From NCBI GenBank assembly GCA_041689775.1, contig JBDNFP010000147.1, positions 1-17,975 on the forward strand: 17,975 nucleotides of DNA, read 5' to 3'. Made by a program: the position numbers and the translations under genes. A model generated the notes under the pieces. The model was not told where the DNA came from. It made no database searches and saw only the letters and a list, made by a program, of their open reading frames with translations. This document shows positions 7,196-15,926 of the stretch, piece after piece; position 1 is the stretch's first letter, and each line of letters opens with the position of its first letter. This DNA comes from JBDNFP01 sp041689775 (GTDB taxonomy: Bacteria > Bacteroidota > Bacteroidia > Cytophagales > Spirosomataceae).

Positions 7196-8542
7196 TTACT
7201 TCAAACTTTCAAAATCAAAGCTTTCGAGATACTTGGTTGTGAAGTTTCCTGACTTGAAACCGGCATCGTCCATCAGTTTGATGTGGAAAGGAATCGTTGT
7301 CTTAATTCCTTCAATCACAAACTCTTGCAACGCGCGCTTCATGCGGGTAATTACCTCTTCCCGAGACTGACCGGTTACGATCAGCTTAGCAATCATAGAG
7401 TCATAGTTAGGAGGAATCGTGTAGCCGCTGTATACGTGACTATCGATTCTGACACCGTGCCCGCCGGGAAAGTGCATATTAGTAATCTTACCTGGACTCG
7501 GACGGAAACCATTACCCGGATCTTCGGCATTGATACGGCACTCCATCGCAAACAGCTTTGGCGTGTAGTTCTGACCGGAAATCGGCTCGCCAGCGGCTAC
7601 TTTAATTTGCTCCTTAATCAGGTCAAAATCCGTTACTTCTTCCGTAATGGGGTGCTCAACCTGGATACGGGTGTTCATCTCCATGAAGAAGAAGTCTCCG
7701 TGCTTATCTACCAGAAACTCAACGGTACCGGCTCCTTCGTAGCCGATTGCCTGAGCTCCTTTGATAGCCGCATCCCCCATTGCCTGACGTAATTCAGGTG
7801 TAATAATCGGTGAAGGAGTCTCTTCCACTAACTTCTGGTGGCGACGCTGAATCGAGCAATCACGCTCCGATAAATGACATACTTTTCCGTATTGATCACC
7901 AATAATCTGAATTTCAATGTGACGAGGCTCTTCCACAAATTTTTCGAGGTAGAGGCTATCGTTACCAAAGGCCGCGCCTGATTCCTGACGGGCATCATTC
8001 CAAGCTTTTTCAAATTCACTGGGTTTGTTCACAATCCGCATTCCACGGCCACCACCACCGGCAGTTGCTTTCAAAATTACGGGATAACCCATTCCTTCGG
8101 CTAGTTCTTTCCCCTGCTCAATTGAGTCCAATAGCCCTTCCGAACCGGGAATTACGGGAACACCCGCTTTCCGCATGGTAGCTTTGGCAGTAGCTTTATC
8201 ACCCATACCGTTGATCTGCTCGGCTGTGGCACCAATAAATTTGATACCATAATCACTACAAATCTGAGAGAACTCCGCGTTTTCGGATAAGAAACCGTAA
8301 CCGGGATGAATGGCATCTGCTCCGGTTACCTCGGCTGCAGAAATAATATTTTGTATACTCAGATAAGACTGACGACTCGCCGGAGGCCCGATACATACTG
8401 CCTCATCGGCAAAACGTACGTGCAGGCTATCACGGTCAGCGGTAGAGTAAACGGCCACCGTCTTGATGCCCATTTCTTTACATGTCCGAATGATCCGGAG
8501 AGCAATCTCACCTCGGTTGGCAATAAGTATTTTTTTAAACAT
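7196..8542 (-). CDS. accC: Acetyl-CoA carboxylase, biotin carboxylase subunit
   Basis: Carboxylates the biotin on AccB with bicarbonate and ATP, the first half-reaction of malonyl-CoA synthesis. From ATG at 8542 (MFKKILIANRGEIA) it has 448 residues, against 449 in E. coli. The longer frame up to 8605 adds 21 residues that do not belong to the family and is rejected. ATP-grasp marks are all present: Lys116, Lys158, GGGGRGMR at 162-169, Glu275, Glu288, and NTRIQVEHP from Asn290 with Arg292. The order is N-terminal Rossmann-like domain, ATP-grasp domain, then the C-terminal biotin carboxylase domain. It is the last gene of the cluster, 79 bp after accB, and ends at the bidirectional terminator. 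The carboxyltransferase genes are not in the window. Confidence 0.97.
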   Translation of the reverse strand: MFKKILIANRGEIALRIIRTCKEMGIKTVAVYSTADRDSLHVRFADEAVCIGPPASRQSYLSIQNIISAAEVTGADAIHPGYGFLSENAEFSQICSDYGIKFIGATAEQINGMGDKATAKATMRKAGVPVIPGSEGLLDSIEQGKELAEGMGYPVILKATAGGGGRGMRIVNKPSEFEKAWNDARQESGAAFGNDSLYLEKFVEEPRHIEIQIIGDQYGKVCHLSERDCSIQRRHQKLVEETPSPIITPELRQAMGDAAIKGAQAIGYEGAGTVEFLVDKHGDFFFMEMNTRIQVEHPITEEVTDFDLIKEQIKVAAGEPISGQNYTPKLFAMECRINAEDPGNGFRPSPGKITNMHFPGGHGVRIDSHVYSGYTIPPNYDSMIAKLIVTGQSREEVITRMKRALQEFVIEGIKTTIPFHIKLMDDAGFKSGNFTTKYLESFDFESLK

Positions 8543-8621
8543 AAGATTTATTTTGAAACCTTGTAAAGACTTAAATTTGGAATTTTTAGCCTCCAAATCA
8601 CCCAACTACAACCTTCCCTGA

Positions 8622-9071
8622 TCAGACAGGCTCCACGAGGAAAAGGGGCTGATCAAACTCAACCGGAGTTGCGTTTTCAACCAGAACTTTAACAATCCGA
8701 CCCGATACTTCTGACTCGATTTCGTTGAATAACTTCATGGCCTCAATCACACACACCGTCTTACCTGGATTCACTTCGTCTCCAATGTTAGCAAATATCG
8801 GGGTTTCGGGGTTCGATGCGCGGTAGAAAGTACCGATCATCGGCGACTTGATGGTTATATAGTTTGATTCAATTACCGCAGGAGCAGCCGGAGCAACCTC
8901 AGAAGCAGCTACCGGAGCAGCTGCTGACACGGTTGCCGGGGCGGCCGTTTTTACCGGGGCACTACCGTAGCGTTTTACCTTGATTTTTAAATCGTTGGTT
9001 TCAATATTTACCTCATCCAGACCCGATTGAGCGATGAAATCAATAAGTTTTTGAATTTCTTTAGTTTCCAT
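8622..9071 (-). CDS. accB: Acetyl-CoA carboxylase biotin carboxyl carrier protein
   Basis: A 149-residue carrier that holds biotin and shuttles CO2 between biotin carboxylase and carboxyltransferase. The N-terminal part (about 1-35) is the short helical/strand section typical of AccB. An Ala/Pro/Val-rich flexible linker covers roughly 38-68. The biotinyl domain runs from about 71 to the end, with the biotin site EAMKLFNEI and target Lys113. The thumb-like segment seen in AccB is visible as SNPETPIFANIGD. ATG at 9071 gives the usual N terminus. It precedes accC by 79 bp and follows efp by 134 bp, the longest gap inside the block from fabH to accC, so an extra promoter there is possible though no clear element was found. 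Confidence 0.96.
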   Translation of the reverse strand: METKEIQKLIDFIAQSGLDEVNIETNDLKIKVKRYGSAPVKTAAPATVSAAAPVAASEVAPAAPAVIESNYITIKSPMIGTFYRASNPETPIFANIGDEVNPGKTVCVIEAMKLFNEIESEVSGRIVKVLVENATPVEFDQPLFLVEPV

Positions 9072-9205
9072 GAGTTAGCGTTATTAGTTCTGAGGAGCAA
9101 GGATTATTTATAAAAGTATACTTAGTTTAGAAGGTACAGTCGATAAAAAACGGAAACAAAACTACAACCCGGATTTTATTCACTCCACTTCAAAGCTATC
9201 TACGA

Positions 9206-9772
9206 TTAAGATTTAACACGTTCTACGTAATCGTACGTTCGGGTATCAATTTTCAGAACGTCGTCCTGCTCAATAAATAAAGGTACCATAATGTTCGCAC
9301 CGGTTTCAACTTCTACTGATTTTTTGGGAGAGTTGGTGGTATCACCACGCATTCCCGGCTCCGCGTACGTTACCGTAAGTTCTACAAAGGCAGGCAATTC
9401 ACAGATTAGGGGAACATCGTTTTCAGTGTTGATCAAAATCTCTACTTCTTGCCCTTCCTTCATCAGATCCACACCCGTTATAAGTTTGTCATCAAGTGAA
9501 ATCTGTTCGAAGTTTTCAACATTCATGAAGTTAAAACCCATTTCGTCTTTGTATAAAAACTGATATTTATGTCGTTCTACCCGTACCGGAGTAATGGTTG
9601 CTCCTGAGTTGAAGGTATTGTCCAGCACTTTACCTGAAGTAAGGCTCTTCATTTTGGTCCGAACAAATGCGTTGCCTTTTCCAGGCTTCACGTGTTGAAA
9701 CTCAATGATCTGAAACAGATCATGATTGTACTCAATCACCAAGCCGTTACGGATGTCAGAGGTCGATGCCAT
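9206..9772 (-). CDS. efp: Translation elongation factor P
   Basis: Relieves ribosome stalling at consecutive prolines by entering the ribosomal E site. It has 188 residues, the normal length, in three beta-barrel domains. The tip loop reads HVKPGKGNAF, with Lys32 at the place where many EF-Ps are modified. The C-terminal end DTRTYDYVERVKS is the typical EF-P tail. No modification enzyme gene is in the window, so the state of Lys32 is unknown. It sits between fabH (67 bp upstream) and accB, an arrangement familiar from Bacteroidota genomes. ATG at 9772, TAA stop. Confidence 0.97.
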   Translation of the reverse strand: MASTSDIRNGLVIEYNHDLFQIIEFQHVKPGKGNAFVRTKMKSLTSGKVLDNTFNSGATITPVRVERHKYQFLYKDEMGFNFMNVENFEQISLDDKLITGVDLMKEGQEVEILINTENDVPLICELPAFVELTVTYAEPGMRGDTTNSPKKSVEVETGANIMVPLFIEQDDVLKIDTRTYDYVERVKS

Positions 9773-9839
9773 GTTTTAATTTATAGTGGTAAAATTATTC
9801 TATTTTGTGAATGAAGTCTGTTGGATACTAGTGAGGCTA

Positions 9840-10829
9840 CTAGTAAGCCCATTTTACGTAAGCCGAGGCCCAGGTAAAACCTCCACCGAATGCGGCAAGT
9901 ATCAGATTATCTCCTTTTTTTAACTGCGACTCGTAATCCCACAAACAGAGCGGAATAGTGGCAGCGGTGGTATTCCCGTATTTGTGAATATTCATCATCA
10001 CTTTGTCCATTCCAACACCCATCCGGTTAGCGGTGGCTTCAATGATACGCTTATTGGCCTGATGCGGCACGAGCCAAGCTACGTCGTCCCCAACCAAGCT
10101 ATTACGCTCCATGATCTCGGCGGAAATATCCGCCATATTCTTAACGGCGAACTTGAAAACCTGCGGCCCATCCTGGAATACGTAGTGCATTCCCTTGTCG
10201 ATGGTTTCGTGAGTGGGTGGGTAGCGACTCCCTCCCCCTTTTTGGTTTAGGTAGGGCAGCCCGGCACCATCGGATCGGATAATCGTATCCAGAATACCAT
10301 TTCCCTCCTCGTTGGCTTCCAGGAGCACCGCTCCGGCTCCGTCACCAAAGAGTACGCAGGTAGTGCGGTCGGTATAGTCTACAATCGCAGACATTTTATC
10401 GGCACCGACGACAATTACTTTTTTGTATTTTCCTGTTTCGATAAATTGTGTACCCATTGTGAGAGCGTACAAGAACCCCGAGCAAGCCGCCTGCACATCA
10501 AAACTTCCAATGTTACGGATTCCAGCCATGTCGCAGATAAGATTGGCCGTACAAGGAAACACAAAATCAGGGGTGGTGGTAGCGCAAATCAACAAGTCGA
10601 TTTCTTCGGGTGAAGTATTCGTCTTATCCAGTAGCCCTTTTACCGCTTCGGCGCCCATGTGTGAGCTACCTTTTCCTTCACCTTTCAGGATATGTCTTTC
10701 CTTAATTCCCGTCCTGCTGACAATCCATTCATCGTTGGTCTCAACCATCCTTTCAAGTTCGGCGTTGTCAAGGATGTACTCGGGTACGTATCCATGTACG
10801 CCTGTGATGGCAGCTTTTGATTGGGTCAT
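9840..10829 (-). CDS. fabH: 3-oxoacyl-ACP synthase III (KAS III)
   Basis: Starts fatty-acid synthesis by condensing a short acyl-CoA primer with malonyl-ACP. In Bacteroidota branched primers are common, which would give iso-fatty acids. The 329-residue protein has the full thiolase-fold triad: Cys116 in VQAACSGFL, His256 in VPHQANKR and Asn286 in KYGNTTAA. The N-terminal region includes NDEWIVSRTGIKER, a known FabH mark. It starts at ATG 10829, only 20 bp after plsX, so the two are surely co-transcribed. It stops with TAG at 9840-9842, useful evidence that TAG is a normal stop here. Confidence 0.97.
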   Translation of the reverse strand: MTQSKAAITGVHGYVPEYILDNAELERMVETNDEWIVSRTGIKERHILKGEGKGSSHMGAEAVKGLLDKTNTSPEEIDLLICATTTPDFVFPCTANLICDMAGIRNIGSFDVQAACSGFLYALTMGTQFIETGKYKKVIVVGADKMSAIVDYTDRTTCVLFGDGAGAVLLEANEEGNGILDTIIRSDGAGLPYLNQKGGGSRYPPTHETIDKGMHYVFQDGPQVFKFAVKNMADISAEIMERNSLVGDDVAWLVPHQANKRIIEATANRMGVGMDKVMMNIHKYGNTTAATIPLCLWDYESQLKKGDNLILAAFGGGFTWASAYVKWAY

Positions 10830-10849
10830 GGTCAGTTTTTTGTTGTTTA

Positions 10850-11791
10850 TCAGGCCAAAGCCTGAGCAATATGGATGTAGGCGTTTGCATCAACTTGTTT
10901 GCAGGCCCACGAAATCATGTTTTTTATGGCGAGGGGAGTTGATATACCATGGGCAATCATTACGTTTCCATTTACCCCCAAAATCGGACTACCACCAATG
11001 GCTTCGTAGTTGGTCCTGGCTATAAAATCATCCTCTATAATACCCCTACTCATGGTAATTTCGTACAGCGACTCACCCAACTTAAACAGGATATTACCCG
11101 TAAAACCGTCTGTTACGATCACATCAGCCTTACCGACGAAAAGGTCCTTCCCTTCGATATTGCCTATAAAATTAATACGATTATTTTCTTTTAGTATCTG
11201 GTGCGCCGCTTGGGCAATGACGGATCCTTTCTGCTCTTCTTCCCCAATATTCATCAGGGCAACCCGTGGTTTTTCTATTCGAAAGGTATGCTGGGCAAAG
11301 AGTGATCCGATTTCCCCAAACTGACCGAGTACTTCTGGCTTACAGTCAGCATTGGCACCAATGTCCAGCATAATACTTATTTGGCCATTAGTCTGCGGCA
11401 CAAAACCTGCAATTGCGGGCCTCATGATGCCTTCAATGGCCCTGATACTGAAAAGGGCTCCTACGTGCATGGCTCCGGTATTACCAGCGCTGCAGAAGAT
11501 ATCAACCGCCTTTTCTTTTAAAAGTTTAAACCCAACTCCAATACTGGAATTGGGTTTTTGCGAAAGCGCCTTTGTGGGATGCTCGCCCATTTCTATAACA
11601 TCCTCAGCGTGGACAATTTCCACGGAGGGAGAATTAAAATCATGTTTCTGAAAAAGTTCCTTGATGACTTCCTCCCGGCCAACTAATACAATTGTTGTAT
11701 CAGCAGGCAGATCTGCCGCAGCCATAATAACTCCCTCGACTATTGCTTGTGGCGCAAAATCACCCCCCATAGCATCTACTGCAATTTTCAT
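10850..11791 (-). CDS. plsX: Phosphate acyltransferase PlsX
   Basis: Makes acyl-phosphate from acyl-ACP for phospholipid synthesis by the PlsX/PlsY route. It is a peripheral membrane protein. The 313-residue sequence opens with MKIAVDAMGGDFAP, the family start, and continues with NTGAMHVGALF, LDIGANADCKPE and VTDGFTGNILFKLGE, all conserved in PlsX. ATG at 11791. It follows rpmF but is separated by a hairpin terminator and about 65 bp of AT-rich leader, so it may have its own promoter or depend on read-through. fabH follows after 20 bp. Confidence 0.96.
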   Translation of the reverse strand: MKIAVDAMGGDFAPQAIVEGVIMAAADLPADTTIVLVGREEVIKELFQKHDFNSPSVEIVHAEDVIEMGEHPTKALSQKPNSSIGVGFKLLKEKAVDIFCSAGNTGAMHVGALFSIRAIEGIMRPAIAGFVPQTNGQISIMLDIGANADCKPEVLGQFGEIGSLFAQHTFRIEKPRVALMNIGEEEQKGSVIAQAAHQILKENNRINFIGNIEGKDLFVGKADVIVTDGFTGNILFKLGESLYEITMSRGIIEDDFIARTNYEAIGGSPILGVNGNVMIAHGISTPLAIKNMISWACKQVDANAYIHIAQALA

Positions 11792-11856
11792 TTACACACT
11801 TTTTATTGACTAAAAAAAGGAAAACGTGGATGTAAAATTAGCAGTTGCTGCTTAGT

Positions 11857-11901
11857 AAAAAAGAATTTCGCAACAACTTTTACACGGTTGTTGCGAAATT
11901 C
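11857..11901 (-). terminator. Perfect 14-bp hairpin with U-tract between rpmF and plsX
   Basis: Arms 11863-11876 and 11888-11901 match perfectly over 14 bp with an 11-nt loop. On the minus strand the stem is followed directly by six T (11857-11862), so it works as an intrinsic terminator in the direction of rpmF. It starts 20 bases after the rpmF stop and ends about 65 bases before the plsX ATG. On the plus strand there is no T-run after the stem. It may attenuate rather than fully end transcription. Confidence 0.85.
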
Positions 11902-11921
11902 ATATGCTTTATCGCTGATAA

Positions 11922-12116
11922 TTAAACGGCTTTCGAGTAATTTTCGATCATCAACTTTCCCTTGTAGTACAGATTTCCCTCGTACACGTGAGCGTGGTGT
12001 GAGCGGTGTGTCTCTCCGGTAGTAGAATCAACAGAAAGCTGCTTTCCAGTCAAGAAATCGTGAGATCTGCGCTTATTCCGGCGGGTAGTTGAGATTTTGC
12101 GTTTTGGATGTGCCAT
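11922..12116 (-). CDS. rpmF: 50S ribosomal protein L32
   Basis: A 64-residue basic protein of the large ribosomal subunit. The start MAHPKRKISTTRRNKRRSH and the C-terminal GNLYYKGK are the L32 marks. It contains no cysteine, so it is the zinc-independent form: the four-Cys ribbon of C+ L32 is absent. It lies 83 bp after the DUF177 gene, the usual DUF177-rpmF pair, and is followed by the 14-bp hairpin terminator. ATG at 12116, TAA stop. Confidence 0.96.
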   Translation of the reverse strand: MAHPKRKISTTRRNKRRSHDFLTGKQLSVDSTTGETHRSHHAHVYEGNLYYKGKLMIENYSKAV

Positions 12117-12199
12117 GATTTTATGTAATCAGTTGTTAGTATTCGTTTTATGTATTCTTAAATTATCTGTTCGTAATTCCGGTCGAAACTCACTGCGTA

Positions 12200-12796
12200 T
12201 TACTTTTTGAGTTTCTTCAAAGCCTCCCAACGAGGATCAATCTTTTCTTCCTGCTCTTCGGTTTTATCATTGCCTACGGCTTCTGAACTATACACCAGAT
12301 AGTCATATTCTTTCTCTGACTCAGTGCGCAGGTCAGGATGAATTTTCTTCATCGGCAGCGCCAGGGCAATCAATTCAAAAATATACCCCGCTACGTTGAT
12401 CCGGGTAGTGTTACGATTGATAATAGAAATCTCTTCGGTCAGTTCCTCATCGTGATCACCAAACTTCAAGATCATTACCCCTTCCGTATCTACCTCTTCG
12501 GTGTAAGGTTCCAGAGATCGATCACAAATCAACTCCACATTACCCTTAATCGAAAAACAAAGTTGAAGCATCGTCGTGGACTTATCGAGCAACAGGTGAA
12601 CCTCAAATTCACCACGTTCAATAAGGTCCTGCTCCAGCTCCTCAAAAAAGGAGTGACCTATTTCGTAATCAAATTCGTATGGTTTGTCATCCAAACCATA
12701 TATGTCAATATTGTATCGGTTTTGCTCTTTCACTTGATTCTGCAAAAAGGACTGTAAAGATAAAATCTTTTCGTCATAATTAAAAAGACTGTTCAT
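12200..12796 (-). CDS. DUF177 (YceD-like) protein
   Basis: A 198-residue cytoplasmic protein of the DUF177/YceD family, which is almost always encoded just before rpmF and is linked to 23S rRNA accumulation in plants and bacteria. The family core is visible as CDRSLEP at residues 91-97, matching the usual C-x-R-x-L-E-P. A second conserved segment, ELIALALPMKKIHP, follows near 141-154, and acidic stretches flank both. The frame can be extended to a GTG at 12811, but ATG at 12796 (MNSLFNYDEK) is preferred. rpmF follows after 83 bp. The acyltransferase gene lies upstream by 49 bp and may read into it, since no terminator was found between them. Confidence 0.9.
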   Translation of the reverse strand: MNSLFNYDEKILSLQSFLQNQVKEQNRYNIDIYGLDDKPYEFDYEIGHSFFEELEQDLIERGEFEVHLLLDKSTTMLQLCFSIKGNVELICDRSLEPYTEEVDTEGVMILKFGDHDEELTEEISIINRNTTRINVAGYIFELIALALPMKKIHPDLRTESEKEYDYLVYSSEAVGNDKTEEQEEKIDPRWEALKKLKK

Positions 12797-12845
12797 GTTT
12801 TTATCAGGCACTAGATTAAAGTAACCTATTGCTTTTCAGCTTCGG

Positions 12846-13481
12846 CTACTTCACTACCTGCGCCGGATTACCAAAAACCGTAGCCTTCGCAGGCACATCG
12901 GCAATCACTAATGAGCCCGCACCTACCCGGGCATTTTTCCCAATGGTGATCCCGGCAATAATCGTAGCTCCGGTACCAATGTAGGCTCCCTGTTCTATTT
13001 TCACGTGATCATTAATAACCGCGCCGGTACCGATCGTAACAAAATCGTCAATCGTAGCAAAAGCTTCAAGAATGACTCCTGACTGCACATTTACGTGCTG
13101 ACCCATGCTCACGTACGGCCCTACCACCACCCGTGGCCCTACAAAAGAGCCGTGGCCCATCGTGGCTAGCTCAGAGACAATAGCGGTGTCATGAATGGCA
13201 TTAACGGGCATCGTTTTACGACGCTCGTTTAGCATTTCAACAAGCTTCTCACGTACCTTGCGCTCGCCAATTGCCACAAAAGCTTCGCATTTATTCCCAA
13301 TTATTTTTAAAAAGCCACCGTCGTCTGTATCACCTAAAACCGTGACGTTACCTATTTCAGTACCGTGTAATTTTTTATTATCATCCAAAAACCCGTAGAC
13401 AACCACGTTATTTCGCTGAAAAATATCGAGGGCCTGACGCCCCATTGTTCCTGCTCCAAAAATAAGTACTGGATTTTCCAT
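12846..13481 (-). CDS. PglD/NeuD-like sugar O/N-acyltransferase (hexapeptide repeat)
   Basis: A 211-residue protein with two parts. The N-terminal PglD-like Rossmann domain begins MENPVLIFGAGTMGRQ, with the nucleotide-binding GAGTMG at 8-13. The C-terminal left-handed beta-helix (about 90-205) is made of hexapeptide repeats such as VTIGTGAVI and IGKNARVGAG. The family transfers acetyl or similar groups from CoA to sugars for glycans and capsule. The final segment GNPAQVV is the standard end of such acetyltransferases. The frame extends to GTG 13493, but ATG at 13481 is a better start. It stops with TAG. No glycan-assembly genes are adjacent, so the substrate is unknown. Confidence 0.85.
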   Translation of the reverse strand: MENPVLIFGAGTMGRQALDIFQRNNVVVYGFLDDNKKLHGTEIGNVTVLGDTDDGGFLKIIGNKCEAFVAIGERKVREKLVEMLNERRKTMPVNAIHDTAIVSELATMGHGSFVGPRVVVGPYVSMGQHVNVQSGVILEAFATIDDFVTIGTGAVINDHVKIEQGAYIGTGATIIAGITIGKNARVGAGSLVIADVPAKATVFGNPAQVVK

Positions 13482-13644
13482 AGTAGTAAGCACACAAAGT
13501 ACCCTGAGCCTTTGCTGTATGCAGTAATAAATAGTAAAAACTAAACTTGTTGTATTTCTGTCTTCTGTGACGAAGTAGTCCTCCGTTTACAGGGCGCAGG
13601 TATAACAACCCCATCCGGGCTTTTTTCATTCCCGTATTGCGACG

Positions 13645-14307
13645 TCAGAGGAAAGTCACCCGAAACACAAAGGGGCTTGAATAAGGAGAGATATTCTGAC
13701 CAGTAAAAGGATTAAGCTGATTCTGATAGTTAAGGCTATACAAAAGAGTCATTTGTACAGTCTTGGTAAAGCGGCCACCCAGTGGCTGTACGTACGAACC
13801 ACCCACCATCGGCGAACCAATCCACTTTCGGGTATAGGCACGGTCGATCGAATTATAGTACTGTACGTTCATTACCTCATACTCTGCCTGTATATTTACC
13901 ATAGGCAAAACCGAGTACATTAGAAATGTACGCCCTCCATAGTAGCTACTGTTAATATTGAGTAAGCGTGAGCGAAACCACATGTAAGTAGCCCCGACAC
14001 CGCCAACGAGCTTTTCGGTCAGGTTTACGCCAGCCATCGGTGATAGGTTTATATTCGTAACCGTTCCGAAGCTGAGCCCGAAGCTACCCCCTAGACGCAG
14101 GCGATCAAGAAAAGGAACTTGCTCATATTTATTAAATGGTACTTCGGGCTGTTTCTTCTCATCCGAAGGAATAGACATGGTTGTTTGCTGGGGACGCTGG
14201 CGGCGGGCGCTATCCGGTTTGTAGTATTCCTCATTCTGACCAAAAGCGGTCAAGTGAAGCCCCTGCAAGGCTGCTACGGTAATTATGAGTATAATAAACC
14301 TTTTCAT
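13645..14307 (-). CDS. Predicted outer-membrane beta-barrel protein, function unknown
   Basis: A 220-residue exported protein. A signal peptide (MKRFIILIITVAALQ onward) probably ends at AFGQ near residue 24. A charged, disordered region follows, rich in Pro, Gln and Lys (about 25-65). From about 70 the sequence alternates polar and hydrophobic residues with many Gly, Tyr and aromatic residues, as in beta strands, and it ends with VFRVTFL, where a terminal aromatic-x-hydrophobic pattern fits outer-membrane insertion. About eight strands seem possible, but this was judged by eye. No specific family was recognised. It is divergent from the M61 peptidase gene with 77 bp between the chosen starts. 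Confidence 0.75.
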   Translation of the reverse strand: MKRFIILIITVAALQGLHLTAFGQNEEYYKPDSARRQRPQQTTMSIPSDEKKQPEVPFNKYEQVPFLDRLRLGGSFGLSFGTVTNINLSPMAGVNLTEKLVGGVGATYMWFRSRLLNINSSYYGGRTFLMYSVLPMVNIQAEYEVMNVQYYNSIDRAYTRKWIGSPMVGGSYVQPLGGRFTKTVQMTLLYSLNYQNQLNPFTGQNISPYSSPFVFRVTFL

Positions 14308-14384
14308 GTTAAAAACGATTCTTATTTTTACTGATTGCTAATTTAATATTGGTCGTCCTTACTCTTATTCTGACACCTGTCCCC

Positions 14385-15866
14385 ATGCATTATCGTATTT
14401 CATTATCTGATCCCGGTTCTCATTTTATAGATATTACCTACACTATTCCTACTAACGGGAACGAAAATATTGAATTACAATTGCCAGCGTGGCGCCCCGG
14501 TCGGTACGAAATTCAGAATTTCGCGAAGAACATTCAGCGTTTAGACGTTAAGGGAGGCTCTGGATCTCGACTTACCACTCACAAAATTACAAAAGATCGG
14601 TGGAGTATTGACACCAGAAACGAGGAAGTAGTGGTGGTTTCGTATAATTTCTATGCAACCATCCAAAACGCCGGGAGCAGCTACGTTGATGAAGAACTCT
14701 GGTACCTCAACTTTATTAACTTCTCACTCTACGTCGTGGGTCGGCAAGACGAGCCCTGCCTTATTGAGCTCGACCTCCCGGACGGGTTTCGAATTGCCTG
14801 CGGTATGCCCACTACCGAAGACGCCCACATGCTACGGGCTACCGACTATTATCAGCTGGTCGATAGCCCTTTACTTGCCTCCGCGACGCTGCAACATAAA
14901 ACCTACGAGGAAAGCGGTATCCAATTTCACGTGTGGATGCACGGTAATTTACACCCCAACTGGAAGAAAATCCTCACTGACTTCTCACTATTTTCACGGG
15001 AGCAGATTGCTACGATGGGCGAGTTTCCGGAAAAAGACTATCACTTTCTGAATCTGATACTACCCACTGCATTTTACCACGGTGTAGAGCACCGCAACTC
15101 TACGATGATTGTGTTAGGGCCCGAAGGCGAAGGTCTCTACACCGATTTGCTGGGAGTAAGCTCCCACGAGCTTTTCCACGCCTGGAATATTATCCGGATT
15201 CGGCCGAAAGAACTACTTCCGTATGACTTTACAAAAGAGAACTACTTCACTACCTGCTTCGTAGCCGAAGGCTGTACTACCTACTACGGCGACTTATTTC
15301 TCAGGCGAGTCCGGGTATTTGACGATCAGGCATACGTGAAAGAATTACAAGTATATATGAAGCGTCACTTTGAAAATAGCAGTAAGGCCACCCAATCACT
15401 CACGGAATCTTCTTGGGACCTGTGGCTCGACGGCTACGAAAAGGGTATCCCACAGCGAAAAGTATCGGTATACCATAAAGGCGCGATCGTTGCGTTGATT
15501 CTTGATCTTTACCTGCGCAAGAAGTTCAGTCATGCCCGCTCACTCGACGATGTAATGCGCGAGTTGTGGCATCGCTTCGGCAAACCTTTCGTAGGCTATA
15601 CCTACGATGACTACAAAAATGTGGTAGAAGAAGTAGCCGAAGAACCCCTGGACTGGTACTGGAATGAATGTATTCTGGACGCTACGCCGTTGGAAGCCAG
15701 GATGAATGAAGCCATGGCCTTTGTGGGTCTGCAAATGACGACTTTCAGCAATGGTACTATTCAGCTCAATGTACTGGACGATCCCCGGGCTTCGTTGCAA
15801 TGGGAACGCTGGTTAGCGCCGGTTCAGATCTTATCGGAAGACATAGAGGGGGCGGCATACGAATAA
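14385..15866 (+). CDS. M61 family metallopeptidase
   Basis: A zinc peptidase related to glycyl aminopeptidases. From ATG at 14385 it has 493 residues; the longer frame begins with a TTG at 14349 and adds a short leucine-rich stretch that does not look like a working signal peptide, so it is not preferred. The zinc motif HELFH is at 261-265, with the third ligand Glu295 in FVAEGCTTYYG. The GVEHRNSTMI segment near 233-242 is another M61 mark. An N-terminal beta domain (about 1-150) precedes the catalytic helical domain. Many M61 proteins carry a PDZ domain after the catalytic part; this one ends about 50 residues past it, with no PDZ motif seen. It lacks an obvious signal peptide, so a cytoplasmic location is possible. 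The nucleotidase gene starts 60 bp downstream. Confidence 0.88.
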   Translation: MHYRISLSDPGSHFIDITYTIPTNGNENIELQLPAWRPGRYEIQNFAKNIQRLDVKGGSGSRLTTHKITKDRWSIDTRNEEVVVVSYNFYATIQNAGSSYVDEELWYLNFINFSLYVVGRQDEPCLIELDLPDGFRIACGMPTTEDAHMLRATDYYQLVDSPLLASATLQHKTYEESGIQFHVWMHGNLHPNWKKILTDFSLFSREQIATMGEFPEKDYHFLNLILPTAFYHGVEHRNSTMIVLGPEGEGLYTDLLGVSSHELFHAWNIIRIRPKELLPYDFTKENYFTTCFVAEGCTTYYGDLFLRRVRVFDDQAYVKELQVYMKRHFENSSKATQSLTESSWDLWLDGYEKGIPQRKVSVYHKGAIVALILDLYLRKKFSHARSLDDVMRELWHRFGKPFVGYTYDDYKNVVEEVAEEPLDWYWNECILDATPLEARMNEAMAFVGLQMTTFSNGTIQLNVLDDPRASLQWERWLAPVQILSEDIEGAAYE

Positions 15867-15926
15867 GGCTAGAAATCGGCGAAAATGAGCTATCAATCAA
15901 TAAAAGCTACTACAAACTACTCACCA

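Noticed and set aside
7283..7792. 169-codon plus-strand frame opposite accC
   Set aside because: It is an antisense shadow of a conserved gene, with no domain and low-quality composition. Similar shadows opposite fabH/plsX and MIOX were dropped for the same reason.
8543..8605. Extended N terminus of accC
   Set aside because: The extra 21 residues are not part of the biotin carboxylase family; the conserved start is the ATG at 8542.
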